A DNA stretch of 64,000 nt from Sthenelais limicola. Lineage: Eukaryota > Annelida > Polychaeta > Phyllodocida > Sigalionidae. The position numbers and the translations under genes were made by a program. The stretch is from positions 11,843,172 through 11,907,171 of the forward strand of contig OW804097.1 in NCBI GenBank assembly GCA_942159475.1. Direction: 5' to 3'. This document shows, piece by piece, positions 9,682 to 21,270 of the stretch (position 1 is its first letter; each line of letters begins with the position of its first letter). A model generated the notes under the pieces. That model saw only the letters and a program-made list of their open reading frames with translations. It did not search any database and had not been told where the DNA came from.

Positions 9682-10080
9682 GCCATGATATATATTTAAG
9701 CATTATTTAATCATTACCTTCTATTAATGGCTCGCAACCCTCCGACTTGGCAAAAGCAAGCACCTACAGTCTTGCGTCATGAAATGAGCGTCATTTATTG
9801 GTGCAACTAGATTTACATAACCAATCAAAAAAGCGGAGAAAATTGGCTGCATTTGAAAAGCGGAATCTATGCATGCATATGCCATGGGCTAATCTGGCCA
9901 TGTTTTTGTTGATACGCACACCTATCATGGCATAGATAATCTTACTGTTTAGGATAGCCTTTATAACATTCTTTGAGATTGTCATTAAAACATAACATTG
10001 TTTGTTATGGAACTTAAATAATCAAGCACGCCATTTAAGAACTTGTCTTATTGTATATTCTAGGATACATTGCATAACCC
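9682..10080. other. Spacer, nothing recognised
   Basis: No repeat family or exon could be supported. Confidence 0.4.
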
Positions 10081-10207
10081 ATCTTATAGCGTGCAATTCC
10101 ATATTATATCGTACAATTTCATCTTATATCGTACAATTTCATCTTATATCGTACAATTTCATCTTATATCGTACAATTCACTCTTATATCGTACAATTCA
10201 CTCTTAT
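10081..10207. repeat. 20-bp tandem repeat, about six units
   Basis: The unit is ATCTTATATCGTACAATTTC. Outer units carry point changes (TATAGCGTGC at the start, CACTCTTATATCG at the end), as expected for an array diverging from its edges. Confidence 0.85.
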
Positions 10208-10284
10208 TCTTATGACCCCCTCCCCCTGAATACTGATAGTACAGGGGGACACATCACCACTAGGCAGGTTTCCATTCTCTCCGG

Positions 10285-10379
10285 GTTATGTTGAACTGCA
10301 TTTTAAACTGCATTTAAATTTGTTTTCTTCCCGAGGGTTTACGGAGATGAATTGTCTATTTTTCTGACGACTTGACCCA
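10285..10379 (+). repeat. MITE family A fragment
   Basis: Right-hand third only: GTTGAACTGCATTTTAAACT then TGAATTGTC and GACGACTTGACCCATA. Confidence 0.5.
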
Positions 10380-10487
10380 TATATATTACTCCAGGGTTAA
10401 GGGCAGGTGGGTAGCAGGCCTTGGCCTCCAGGGGAAGCGTTTACCTCTTCCTGCACTCTTGTCATTGAACCCTATACAGTGTTTAGA

Positions 10488-10630
10488 CTCAGAGCCTCCC
10501 GAGATCAGATAAGAATGGTATGTCAGTGATTGGACGCCTACTGCGCTAATGGCTTTCCTGACCCTGGAGTCCTTAGGGATTTTAATGGGATTTTGCGGTT
10601 TGGAGCGAGAGGCTTTCCCTCAGTTTGAAC
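10488..10630 (+). repeat. Family C fragment joined to family A
   Basis: Family C sequence (GATCAGATAAGAATGGTATG, CAGTGATTGGACGCC, GCTTTCCCTCAGTTTGAA) stops abruptly at about 10630, where family A sequence starts with no spacer. Family C normally continues GGGACTCTCTCAAC. Confidence 0.6.
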
Positions 10631-10707
10631 TTATTTTGGTCTGAAATTTGGGTTATTTGAGAAGATTGGCGAAGTCAAATTGTACATTTTCTGAAAATCT
10701 GACCCAT
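10631..10707 (+). repeat. Family A right end, chimeric with family C
   Basis: TTATTTTGGTCTGAAATTTG to AAAATCTGACCCA is the last third of family A, fused directly to the family C fragment on its left. Family B copy 4 follows within three bases. Confidence 0.65.
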
Positions 10708-10709
10708 AT

Positions 10710-11087
10710 GTGATTCAGGAAAATGAGTCACAAGTCGCAAAAATTATATTTCCTAAAGTGTTTTATTCACAAGATCTCTTTGTTGGAATGTTCTTATTTT
10801 TTAAGTATCTAGCGCTGTAGGTTATATAAATACATGCATCGAATTTCAAGACTATGTAATGAATACATGTATTTTCAAGCTCATCCTATAGATTATATTC
10901 AGCTACTTTACTAGTACAAGTCCCACCTAGGAATATTGTAAACTTAAAGTATAGAAATACTTATTACATGTCCTACTATTTACTATCATTGGAATCGGCT
11001 TGATCTCATCTCTTCAAATCTGATATCTGAATATCCAATTTTATCCACTTGGAACTCATTTTCCAGAAACACATCACTTATAATAGA
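10710..11087 (+). mobile_element. MITE family B, copy 4
   Basis: Complete, with ends GTGATTCAGGAAAATGAGTC and GAACTCATTTTCCAGAAACA. The interior TATTTACTATCATTGGAATC is present. Confidence 0.75.
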
Positions 11088-11721
11088 TGCACCCCAGTCC
11101 GTCGCCAAATCCATGATTACAATAATAGAAATTAATGCCAGGTGCTATACCGTGATGAGGTGATCTATAGAACTGTATTGCTGCCTCCTGTACCTCCAAT
11201 ACAGAACCTGCTGTTGGATCCACACCACTCACCACCTCCACATCTCTCTATTAATCTCCTTATATTATCACTCACACATCAAATACTACAATTATTTACC
11301 CTTACATTCAACCACCCTGTATCAGACACCTCTATATTTACCCCTTCATGTATGTAAACAACGTGTATAACCCCTTTATGCATTGAAAACAAGCAAACAA
11401 TATCGATTTTCTGCTGTATAAATATGCCTATCAATGCCTCCACAATGGGTTAATACTTGCCCTGCTCTGTCTGTCACTCCTAGAGCCTTCTAATCCTTAA
11501 ATACACCCTGATTAAATTATTATTTAGGCTATCAAAACATGTCAAATTGACAAACACAGGTTAACGTAATCTATCGTACAAAACATACACTTAAATAACG
11601 AACACTAGTAGAGTTTGTAAAGGAAATCCTATAATGAGGTGTGGGTATGAGTATACAACAACAGACACCAAACAACAAACCACAAAAAAAGATGGATAAA
11701 TAAACAAACACAAACAACACA

Positions 11722-12011
11722 CAGGATTACAACAACAACAAGTCAAATAGCTTCACATTATACAAGCACAATTCAATGCAGCAGCAGGAGCAATACATGA
11801 TGAGTTAATCAGCGAGAAAACTGTACAAATGGACAAAGAAGAGCAACTCTAAAGGCAGAGAAGAGTAACTCACCAACATACAGGATTACAACAACAAGCT
11901 TTACATACAAGCACAATTCAATGCAGCAGCAATATATGAGCAGTTAATCAGTAAGAAAACTGTACAAATGGACAAAGAGCAGCTCTAAAGGCAGAGAAGA
12001 GTAACTCACCA
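11722..12011. repeat. Direct duplication covering a splice donor
   Basis: Two imperfect copies, 11722-11874 and 11879-12011, both begin ACAGGATTACAACAACAA and both end GGCAGAGAAGAGTAACTCAC then CA. The second copy ends exactly at the presumed exon 1 donor of the minus-strand gene at 12010-12178. The first copy therefore puts a second GTGAGTTACTC about 137 bp further into the intron. An 18-20 bp indel distinguishes the copies. Confidence 0.7.
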
Positions 12012-12178
12012 CTGGACTTGGCCATCATGGAGGTAGAAGTGAAGCCTCCTGCCCCGCCGCCGCTGATGCTCTCCCCACCTGTGTTGTACCCGGGCAGGGG
12101 CTGCGGTAGCAAAGCTCTCCAATCCGCCATCCTTCTCGAGTCCTGGAAGCTATAAACGTCCTGGTAGCTATACGACAT
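12010..12178 (-). CDS. First coding exon of an unidentified minus-strand gene
   Basis: An ATG at 12178 opens 56 codons and one further base, ending at GTGAGT (12009-12004), a consensus 5' splice site (phase 1). The peptide begins MSYSYQDVYSFQDSRR and runs through LPQPLPGYNTGGESISG and a glycine-rich stretch to MMAKSS. It is polar and disordered-looking, with no domain or signal peptide. An upstream in-frame ATG was not seen. This start follows an untranslated leader and promoter-like sequence, and the whole neighbourhood (11.1-16.6 kb) is free of MITEs, as expected near a functional gene start. Later exons were not found and may lie beyond the left edge or be too short to recognise. The gene family is not recognised. 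Confidence 0.55.
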
Positions 12179-12560
12179 TGTGCTGCATTTAATCCTCTTA
12201 ATCCGGATTAGCAATCAAATCAACATAATCATCCGCTAGTGGGACGACCGACCTTTGGGACCTTCTTGTTTTCTTTTATGAATAATTAATGATTGAATGA
12301 TAAAGGTAGTGGTGCCAGTGTGTATACATTTTTTTTGGTAGGCTGTATTTTTCAGGGCACGCTGCGTTTCATCGATTGGATCAATCTATTAGCAAGTAAG
12401 CAAGATGCAAGCCTTTTGGGATTTTTTATTTCGATATATTCTCAAAGGACTCCATTTTGTATTATCTCTAAAGGATGTTAAGAGATTATAGAGGATGATT
12501 GACGACCCCCCGGAAGGCACCTGCTGCATGCTGGGTAAACTTGCTTCTTTTGAGCTTTGT
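12179..12560 (-). promoter_or_regulatory. Presumed promoter and leader of the gene at 12010-12178
   Basis: Upstream of the ATG on the minus strand. GCATGCTGGGTAA (plus strand, about 12527-12539) resembles the ZNF143/SBS promoter element. No TATA box is near. The transcription start is inferred, not seen. Confidence 0.3.
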
Positions 12561-15500
12561 TTTTTTTTCAGCTCTTTTTGAATATCAATCACCTATCAAT
12601 CAATCAATCATTCAATTAGTCCCAAATGATTGTTCTTAACGTATATAAGTACCTGGCCCCTTTAGTGGCCTTCAGGAAATCAATGAGAAAGATGGCATAT
12701 CATTGAGCAATATAAAAATATATATACAACTTTATGCTTAGCGGAATAAGCGGTAGTATACTGGGAAGTATTCTCCCAGAAGAAGAACTCATCATCATAA
12801 CCATATAAATATAAGATATAGAAGTGTATAGTAGTTCATAATGGCATACTTTGTACTCTTTTCTAGAGTGTGAAAGTCATAACATTGTGGGTGTTAGTAG
12901 TAGTAGAAACCAAGTAGTAATGAAGTAGTAGAAGTAGTAGGAGGGATATTGCCAAGGTAATGTGTAGTAGTATACCTTGCCATGATTGTATATTCTTAAT
13001 ATACTTTCTCCCTTTTTGCTCCTTTGTTTCTGTGAGGAGTTTATGCGAGGCGGTTGTAGTAGTAAGACTCTTTCTTCTCAATGATTTATTATGTTTTGTA
13101 TTTGGCGAGCGAGCTTGTTGTGTATAATACTGGTATAGTGATAGTCCAACATACTCCTTCTTCACCTATGTCCATCTTGGTAGAAAAATAGTTCAATGAG
13201 TTCTTGGTATTTTCACCATCTGTCACTCTCACTCTCTCTCTCTCTCTCTCTCTGTGAACAGTCCTGGTGGTGAAGGTGGACACTAGGAATCACGTGACTG
13301 CGCACCAACAACTGCACCTACTCACAGCTGGTGCAATAATAACTTCTTCTTCCAAAACATTCGAGTTTCCATGGAAACAGCAGCAACACCTTGCCTTGTC
13401 CTAACAATAATTAATCTGGGGATGATTGTTGGGGGATTTCACTGGTAATAGCAATATAAGGACAGAGTAATAATAATAACAACAACTTTCACTGAATCCA
13501 AGTGTTAAGCAATCTCACCCTGATGTATTGTATATATTATTTCTGTGGTATTGGAGTCGTCGGGTGTACAAAGAAGAACAAATGAAAATAATCAGGGAAA
13601 GTGGTTGTGGTAATGCCATTAAGGTATGAATGAAGTACGGTAACTAAAGAGCGGAGGTGTGTAAAGCAACAAAAGGTCTATAGGCGCTGAGGGACCGGGG
13701 CAGCAGCAGCCCGCTCTATCAGCCCACCACTCCTCTGGGCTTTATCTCATCAGTGAGCGATAATTGAAGAAGAACTAAAGTATAGGAATCCAATTGTGGG
13801 TAACAACTCAATAAACACAATAAATTCTCCAAATGTCTTTTGGGGTAATTAGAAGAAGTAGCTTGTCAGAATTTACAAATTCTCTTGGGTGAATTTATAA
13901 AACGAACATAAATCTTTCTTTCTTTCCTGATAATAAGATATCAATGAATATAAATCCAATATTGATAAGAAGCAGTGTTAAATAATCAGTCTGGTGTAAC
14001 TGTGTGTAACGGACTCATTTCCCTAACCAGTAACATAGAGATTCTCCAGTGGGAGAATGCTATATATATATAGGGGTGGGACCATGGAGACAGGGTGTAT
14101 GTATATATATAGTTAAGGGCTTTAACTCCTGTGTATACCAAGTGTTATTGGTACTATTAAGTCCTTTGTTATCGTCCCGCAACTCGCACCACCTCTCACA
14201 CCTCCTACTCCGGCGTCTACCAGGCGTTCTGGTATATGTCTCCTCCACGGTCCGCTCCTCCAGGGTGGTGTATGGTCTATATTACTGGTAGTATCCTCCA
14301 GTGAGAGAGGAGGATGATGAGAGTGAGTGGTGTAGTAGATGGTATAGGTAGTATGGCAGCTGACATATGGTACCAGGGAGCGTGTGTGGGTTGTGGTTGG
14401 TAGTATAGTAAGCTCTCCTCCTGCGTGCTCATCCCTCCTCCAGTGTGCTGGTATCCATGGGAACAGTCAGTAGTAGTAGTAGTAGATGGAGGGAGTGAGT
14501 GGTAGTCAGTGGTTGTGGTGTGTAGGTTCTCCAGCCCGTAGCAACCTATGGTAGGTCCTACTCCTCCTGCAGTCGGCCTGCAACCACCTCCTGGTCCTCC
14601 TCCTCCAGCCTCTCTCTCCTCCTCCTTCTGTAACTACCACCACCACTACTGCAGGCAGCGTCTCTCCAGCCTCTACCGGCCTGGAGGACAAGACTGGTAT
14701 CACTAGTCACTGGAGGAAAACCATACACACAGACAACCCCAATATTATTATTATTATTTGTGTTATTATGACTATTCCACTGCCATCCACCTTCCCTGCC
14801 CACACCTACCTACCTACCAGTCCCGCAACGCCACCAGCGTTTCACCTCACTGGCAGAACCACTGCCAGACACAGGAGGAGGACACTGGACAGACGCTGGT
14901 AGGAACGCTCTGGTAGAGCGTCTGTAAAGTCCTGGTATTGGTAGGAGCACCTTTGACAGAGCCTGACAGTTTGTCAATATATACCAGCCCCACCACAGAG
15001 CGGGCTATCTCTCTACACCAGGCAATCCCTCATAGAGCTGCTCATTCCCCCTCCAATCATAGAATCAAATACCACTTTACATCTTTACATCAACAAAACA
15101 CTCCACTCCAACTTTTCCTCCAGTGTGTCTCCTCCAGGGGAGGGTGAATCAAGGACTAGACACCTCACTGTCCCTGGTTTATCTCTTATATAAATCTGGT
15201 CCACTGTGAGAATGCAATGCTTTATCTGTATGACCTATGGCCTCAAGCTCAATAAAAGCTTGTATTATCGCTCGCTCTTGCACTGACCATTCACTTGGTC
15301 TGAAGGTTGTTTGTTGGTAAAAGAGAATGTCCTTTTTTTTATTGATTTGATTGATTGGTAATCAATAATGTTATGTTTCTGGTTTCATCCGATATGCTCG
15401 CTTACGCCAGGTTTTTTACCCAAGACCATTTCCGCCGGAAGTGCGCAATTTATCAATTTCCTGTCATATCCTGGTTCTGGGGAATTGGTTTATCCACGTT

Positions 15501-16636
15501 TTCCTCACCAAGGGAGTCTGAAAAAGATGCAAAGAGACTATTAGAAAAAAAAATGGCATTTTATTATAGTTTGCTCTGGGAATAGTTCAATGTAAGTCTG
15601 TAAAACCAAGAGTTGCGTTAGACCACACGTATTTCAAAGTCGATATGACAGATGATCGATTATATCACATATCTACGCCACATCTCGCAAATAACGGGCG
15701 GAGGAAGGGAAGGATGAATGAAGTTTTAAATTAAGTATGGATTTCATTCGCCAATGCAATCTAAAGTACTCCATCACATTTTCGCAGATATTCGTGATAT
15801 CAGTACACCATGTTGCCCATTTGAAGAGGGTGTTCATTCCAAGGTTAAGTTATAGAAATATATGCATGTGATAGAACAAAATGACTAAAACAAAAGGTTT
15901 AATAGCACATTTTATTGCTGAATGTCTAACATGAGAAAGAAGTTAAATGGGCAGTTACATAGACTGTTTATTTAATGATTGCTGTATCATATTCCCTGCA
16001 TATGAATATGTAAGATAATTGCCTATGTATATAAAATGATCGTAAACAGAATTATTTAAGTATATATAAAGGAATTTTATTCCTATCATTTGTCATATTG
16101 TATTCTCTTTAGTTAATGAAATTCAACCATCAGCAAAATAAGGACTGCCGTCAAGGCGTTGACTTGATGGTAGATTGTTTTCCTTATATTTCTATGTTCA
16201 AACCACCACTGTGTCCAGCAGAGTCTGAAAACCTCCCACTACTGGGAAGAATTAGATTCGCTGACAGGGCACTTGCCAATAAAAGTACAACCAGCAACAA
16301 ACAAACAAACATGGAGTCGCCTTATGTAAAATACTAATATTGGTGTGGGAGGTATTGCACAGTACACAACGTATGAAGGGGGAACTTCATGCAGTGGCTC
16401 TCGCACTATCAGTGAGCATTGCACTGCCATGTAAATGGTGGATGCTGCTATTTCCCTTCTATTATTCCACACGTACTAACTCTCCATTAGTCTTTCTAGA
16501 TAAAAAAAGTAAATGATTTAGATATGTTTCTGCTACTTGCCTACCTATAATAATCATATATATATACATTCCAGCAACCTTCTGTTTCATAGAGTTCCTT
16601 CTTTGAACAGCACAAATTTAATCCAGTTACTGGAGG
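12561..16636. other. MITE-free non-coding block with simple repeats
   Basis: No copy of families A to H falls here, although they occur every 1-2 kb elsewhere. It holds GTAGTAGTAG stretches (12893-12940, 14468-14485), a CT dinucleotide run (13226-13253), a tight palindrome ATTCTCC/GGAGAAT at 14040-14057, a TATATATATAGGGG motif near 14063-14076, and a GC-richer segment 14150-14900 with CTCCTCC clusters. Open frames here are short and unconvincing. It is best read as upstream regulatory sequence of the minus-strand gene. Confidence 0.4.
13283..13378. promoter_or_regulatory. E-box and X-box-like pair
   Basis: ATCACGTGACT (about 13282-13292) and the perfect palindrome GTTTCCATGGAAAC (13365-13378) recur in the same order and similar spacing as at 1419-1485. 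Binding by USF- and RFX-type factors is inference. Confidence 0.3.
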
Positions 16637-16637
16637 T

Positions 16638-16840
16638 TCAGTCTAGGCCCAAAGTTGAGAGAGTCCCTATAAACGAAGGGAAAGCCTCTCACCTCAAACC
16701 ACAAAGTGCCATTATAATCCCATTAAGACCGCAAAATGTCATTATAATCCTATTAAAACGCCAAGTCTTAGGCCAGGATTAGCGATGTGGGCTCCATGGC
16801 ATACCAATATTATCTGATCTGAGGGTGTGGACCTGGTGTG
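16638..16840 (-). mobile_element. MITE family C, copy 3
   Basis: Starts CAGTCTAGGCCCAAAGTTGA and ends CTGAGGGTGTGGACCTGG. The interior GAAAGCCTCTCACCTCAAAC and repeated CATTATAATCC blocks match other copies. A short deletion lies near 16785. Confidence 0.75.
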
Positions 16841-16904
16841 AGGTTCACCTTTCCCTGATGTCAATGAACATAGTTAAAAGCGATTTTTGTTCGTTTTCTG
16901 GAAC

Positions 16905-17530
16905 CATCTCTCATCTGCCCCACCCCATCACCCCTACCCCATCACCCTCCCCCTAGCCCTTCACCCTCCCCCATCCCTTCACCCTCCCCCAACCCCTTCA
17001 ACCTCCCCCTACCCCACCACCACCCCATCACCACCACCCCATCACCCTCCCCCTAGGCCTTCACCCTCCCCCATCCCTTCACCCTCCCCCTAGCCCTTCA
17101 CCCTCCCCCTAGCCCTTCACCCTCCTTCAACCCCTTACCCCTCCCCCTACCCCACCACCACCCCATCATCCTCCCCCAACCCCTTCACCCTTACCCCTAC
17201 CCCTATCCCACCACTACCCCATCACCCTACCCCAACCCCTTGACCCTCCCCCCTACCCCTTGACCCTCCCCCAACCCCTTGACCCTCCCCCAACCGCTTC
17301 ACCCTCCCCCAACCCCTTCACCCTCCCTCCACCACCCCATCACCCTAGCCCTATCCCACTCACTCCCCATCACCCTACCCCCAACCCTTCATCCTCCACC
17401 ACCCCATCACCCTCCCCCTACCCCATCACCCTCCCACTACCCCTTCATCCTCCCCCCTCCCACCACCACCCCATCACCCTACCCCTATCCCACTCACTCC
17501 CCACCCCCCTACCCCCATCCCACCTAACCC
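16905..17530. repeat. C-rich minisatellite
   Basis: Irregular units of CCCTTCACCCTCCCCCTAG and CACCACCCCATCACC. The runs of CCCC/CCCCC at short spacing could form i-motif and, on the other strand, G-quadruplex structures. Proline/serine frames across it are repeat artefacts. Confidence 0.85.
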
Positions 17531-17612
17531 CACCCGACCTCTCTCTCTCTATTTCACACACACACGTTTTCCCCTGGTGCCGGGTGCCAGATAAACCTTC
17601 TCTACATCCTGG

Positions 17613-17631
17613 TGCTACCCCCTGGCGGCCA
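17613..17631 (-). promoter_or_regulatory. CTCF-like site
   Basis: On the minus strand TGGCCGCCAGGGGGTAGCA is close to the bilaterian CTCF consensus (CCASYAGRKGGCRS core). It sits in a short unique GC-rich stretch between two repeats. Confidence 0.35.
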
Positions 17632-17779
17632 CACACGCAGTCTACCTGCCTATCCCATGATGCCTGGCTCTGGGCGATAATAGAGAGCTGACCTCTAGAC
17701 ATACATGAACCAGGAAGCAATCGATAATGCGGCGGCCGCAGTCAGGTCATCATGTGGGACCATTCATTGGTTATAGCTC

Positions 17780-18080
17780 CATAAGGGGGGGGGGGTAGGA
17801 TTTTCAGGGGGGCACCTTTATTTGTGCATACTCTGAAGGGGGGCATCTTTTTTTGCACAGAGTCTGAAGGGGGAGCAACATTTTTTTGCACAGACTCTAA
17901 ATGTGTGTGTGTGTGGGTGGTGGTGGTGGTTGGGTGGTGGGGGGGGATGCAATTTTTTTGCACAGACTCAGAACTACAATGATGTAGGGGGGAGGTCATG
18001 AAATTTTGTACAAACTTTCCAGTGGGGTAAGAAATTTTAAACAAGGCCTTCAGGGGAGTCATACAATTTTGCACAAGAAT
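17780..18080. repeat. Degenerate G-rich/T-rich tandem repeat
   Basis: About seven diverged units of roughly 40-45 bp built on TTTTTTTGCACAGACTC followed by TGAAGGGGG, with a GT-rich interruption at 17898-17945. Confidence 0.7.
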
Positions 18081-18527
18081 TTTTCACAAATACTCCACTC
18101 CCCCAGTGGTTAATTATGAACAATCCCTAATTGGAAATGGGTGGGGGCGGGTGGTGGAGGGTTTGGGATGGCAGGGAGAGGAGTATAGGATAAGCCAATG
18201 ATGGACAGACTATGGGACGTTGATGTCATTATTACTTTATCATTAGATTATGTTGTTCCACTTATCAGCTTGTATTACACCGTACTAGCGGGTAATATGG
18301 AATGCCATAGGCTACAGCATTGGTGCTCATACCATATATAGCCTGTGTATTACACGGTAATTGGAAGTGGGGATGGAAACACGTCAAATTTTCACTATTT
18401 TTGTTGTCATAAATATCATGAAAAGTTTGATATTTTCAAAATTGCCCTTAGGCGATCTCCAAGTTCCCTATTATGATAGTTATGAAGAATTGAGAAGTTG
18501 TAGATTAAAGAATTGATTTAACCTGAT

Positions 18528-18562
18528 CCTGATGAAGGTCAAATGTGACCAAAACTTTGATC
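18528..18562 (+). ncRNA. Decayed hammerhead-ribozyme-like motif
   Basis: CCTGATGAAGGTC then a six-base loop and GACC form the conserved CUGAUGA box with a four-pair stem II. The required GAAA that should follow is AAAA here, so self-cleavage is not expected. Hammerheads of this CCTGATGAAGG form are known in Penelope-like retroelements. The flanks show no recognisable element, so this is a relic at best. Confidence 0.3.
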
Positions 18563-19276
18563 ACCTTTAATTAATAAACCTCCTTCATAAGCTAATACCT
18601 GTGTCTACTTGTGTTCAGAGTCACCTCAATCACTTTAAATTAATTAAACCGTTACTAACCTTTATCATCATTATAATCATTAGTTAGTCATATTCATAAG
18701 TCATATTAATTAAGGCTATGCCTTGTTACGTTACCATACAAGACAGGATATGAGGATTACACTTGGGCCATGCGAGTTTGTTCATTTGCTACTTACTGAG
18801 ATTACTGTTGGGGAACTTTGTCTATGTATCATATTGGTATTATGAGCCTTACCTTCTCTTTTTACATTTTTTTAAAACTTTTCAACCAGGAACCGGATGT
18901 TAGATGTGATATAGCTTCGCCATAAATCTGGTTATACAAGACATCATAGCTTCCAGCCATACCGGAAGGCCATAAATGGTGCCGTAGAATGTCGTGCAAC
19001 GTCTTATTTTACGACACTCTAATTTTATGTTTACAGGCAGAGCAGAGAAGTGTGGCAGGTGTAATTCACACCAATATTCAATTTTGTAATTTCCCCATGC
19101 ATTCATAAGATAAGATGATGTTTTATTTGTCACAATAGGTATAAGTTTGACTAAAATGTTATGAACTTCTCAAATTAGAGTTCTTCCAGTTCATGCCCTG
19201 CTTGCTTACCTTTACATAGAACTTCCCAGTTATGTCTAACTCTAATTGTGGTATACTGCGTTTCATATATTATATA
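18563..19276. other. Spacer, nothing recognised
   Basis: AT-rich sequence without repeat family or exon that could be supported. Confidence 0.4.
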
Positions 19277-19524
19277 TGGGTCAGATCTCCAGAAAATGTA
19301 CAATCGGCAGCATACATATTGTACATATTTAGTCAATTCTGCTTAATATTAAAGGCTGACATTTGACCAATGCTATATATGTCTAAGTATACTTGGAGTT
19401 GCGTTGATTCACACAATCTGTTTGGTTTTGATCAACTTTATTTTGAACCTCATTTTAGTCTTAAATATTGATTATTTGAGAGAGGTGGCAAAGGTGAATT
19501 GTACATTTTCTAGCGATTTCACCC
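19277..19524 (+). mobile_element. MITE family A, complete copy
   Basis: Ends TGGGTCAGATCTCCAGAAAA and GCGATTTCACCCA, after a TATATA target. It is diverged internally. Confidence 0.8.
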
Positions 19525-19578
19525 ATGTGGTGAAGACATTTCATATCTAAACATTTCCACAGATATTCCATGAAATGC

Positions 19579-19815
19579 TGGGTCAGATTTTCAGAAGATG
19601 TACAATTAGCAGCTGTCCACATTTAGTAAATTATGCTAAATTAGGCTGCAATTTGGTCAATACTAGGTCAATTCAAATATATTCAGCATTGCATTGATTC
19701 TAGCAATCTGTTTGGTTAGGTTAAACTGTATTTTGAACTTTATTTTCGTCTGAAATTTGGGTTAATTGAGAGAATTAGTGAAAGTGAATTGTACATTTTC
19801 TGGTGACTTCACCCG
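19579..19815 (+). mobile_element. MITE family A, complete copy
   Basis: Ends TGGGTCAGATTTTCAGAAGA and GGTGACTTCACCCG. It lies only 54 bp from the previous copy, in the same orientation. Confidence 0.8.
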
Positions 19816-20423
19816 TATACAAAATAACAATCAATATCCAGCCCAAGACCCCGCTCCTCCGCTCAAAGGTCCAACACAGGAAAATTTGACCTACAACTAC
19901 TTAATTGGCCACCTAGTGCATAAACACAGAACTGTCTGTGACTGCCACGTCACACAGAGTAAAGACTGAGGATTGATGACGTCAGCGATACCACGTGTCG
20001 CATTAAACGTTTTGCCGACCGGGTATGTGTCATGGGAGGCATTGGGCGAGTGTTTACGAGTTGAGGGAGGGCCCTTGAGGGCCATTTAATCAACTCTGGC
20101 CCTCTTTATTCATTGCTGACTGGGCCTGACTTCAGACATGGGAGATATGCAGTGTTTAAAATCAGCTGAAGCCTGTTTAGTCCTGATTTAAGTGAACTCC
20201 AACTTGCCAGTTCTGAACATAGAACATCTGCAATTTATCCATTTCATTAATACAATGATGTCTTCATTATTACTCGTGAATTCTCTTAGGTCTATATAAG
20301 ATACGAATTTCAAAAGTCTGTTGCCTCAACTATTTCTATAATATGTAATATACATGTATTTTGATTATAATAGATTTGCAAAAGGGAACAACGAAAAACA
20401 CTTTTCTAAAGTTTTCTAAATTA
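19816..20423. other. Spacer, nothing recognised
   Basis: Includes a GC-richer stretch at 19940-20100 but no exon or known repeat. Confidence 0.4.
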
Positions 20424-20480
20424 GGCGTCTAATCACTGACATGCCATTATTATCCGATCTGAGGGTTTGGACCTAGCCTG
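20424..20480 (-). repeat. MITE family C fragment
   Basis: GGCGTCTAATCACTGACATG to GAGGGTTTGGACCTAG is the right end only. Confidence 0.55.
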
Positions 20481-21046
20481 TATCGAACTAAATGGACTGA
20501 ATTTGAATTGCAAAATGTGATGCGATATGAGCAGAATAGTATATTACTAATTCTCTTACATTCATGTTATGTATGCATAAGGTATTTGTGGATTGCAAAA
20601 CAAAACTATTGAACCAGTGTACAAAACATTGGATTAATATACAGAAACAAATAAAGTATAAAAAGTTCTGACAAACACATTTTCAAAACCCCTCTAGGAA
20701 TAAATATTGAACCAGGAAGAGATGTTGATCTGGGATAAACGGTCTGCAGCAGCAATACAGGGCTATTACTCATCATGATAGGGTGGATGTGTCATGATAC
20801 ACCGCATGCTGAGTTGGCTAGACCTGAGCATGACATCTAGTAGACTCTGCTGGGCAATTATCACAGCTTTGCATGTTTTATGTACAACTGTACATATTTA
20901 TTGAACTACCCTTTAGTCTTCGCAATACAAGTATATGATAGGGACCACCATAGAATGCAGTAGAATGTTCGTAGATTTTCCGTCCTTGAAAATGATAACA
21001 AAGAAAAATGTATGTATAAGGAAATTCTCCCTATATGAATACATGT
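20481..21046. other. Spacer, nothing recognised
   Basis: No supported feature. Confidence 0.4.
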
Positions 21047-21270
21047 TTCAGTCGCTTAGAATATTGCTATGCAACTCGTGCAATATTCACGCTCCTTCAA
21101 CCAATGAGTTAGTTAACAAATTTATTATACATGGTTGAAGGAGCGCAACTCATGCAATATTCTAAGCGACTGAAACTAACGAGTTAGCGACTGAAACTAA
21201 CGAGTTAGCGACTGAAACTAACGAGTTAGCGACTGAAACTAACGAGTTAGTTAACAGATTTATTATACAT
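21047..21270. repeat. Palindrome with an attached 21-bp tandem array
   Basis: GTTTCAGTCGCTTAGAATAT (21047-) is mirrored by ATATTCTAAGCGACTGAAAC (ending about 21176). CGCTCCTTCAACC (about 21090) is mirrored by GGTTGAAGGAGCG (about 21133). Immediately after the right arm come about four units of TAACGAGTTAGCGACTGAAAC. The array ends in TTAACAGATTTATTATACAT, a near copy of the palindrome's loop. The array unit thus shares the arm's terminal GCGACTGAAAC. Confidence 0.75.

Noticed and set aside
10081..10207. 20-bp repeat as a CRISPR array
   Set aside because: Units are contiguous with no spacers, and the window is animal DNA.
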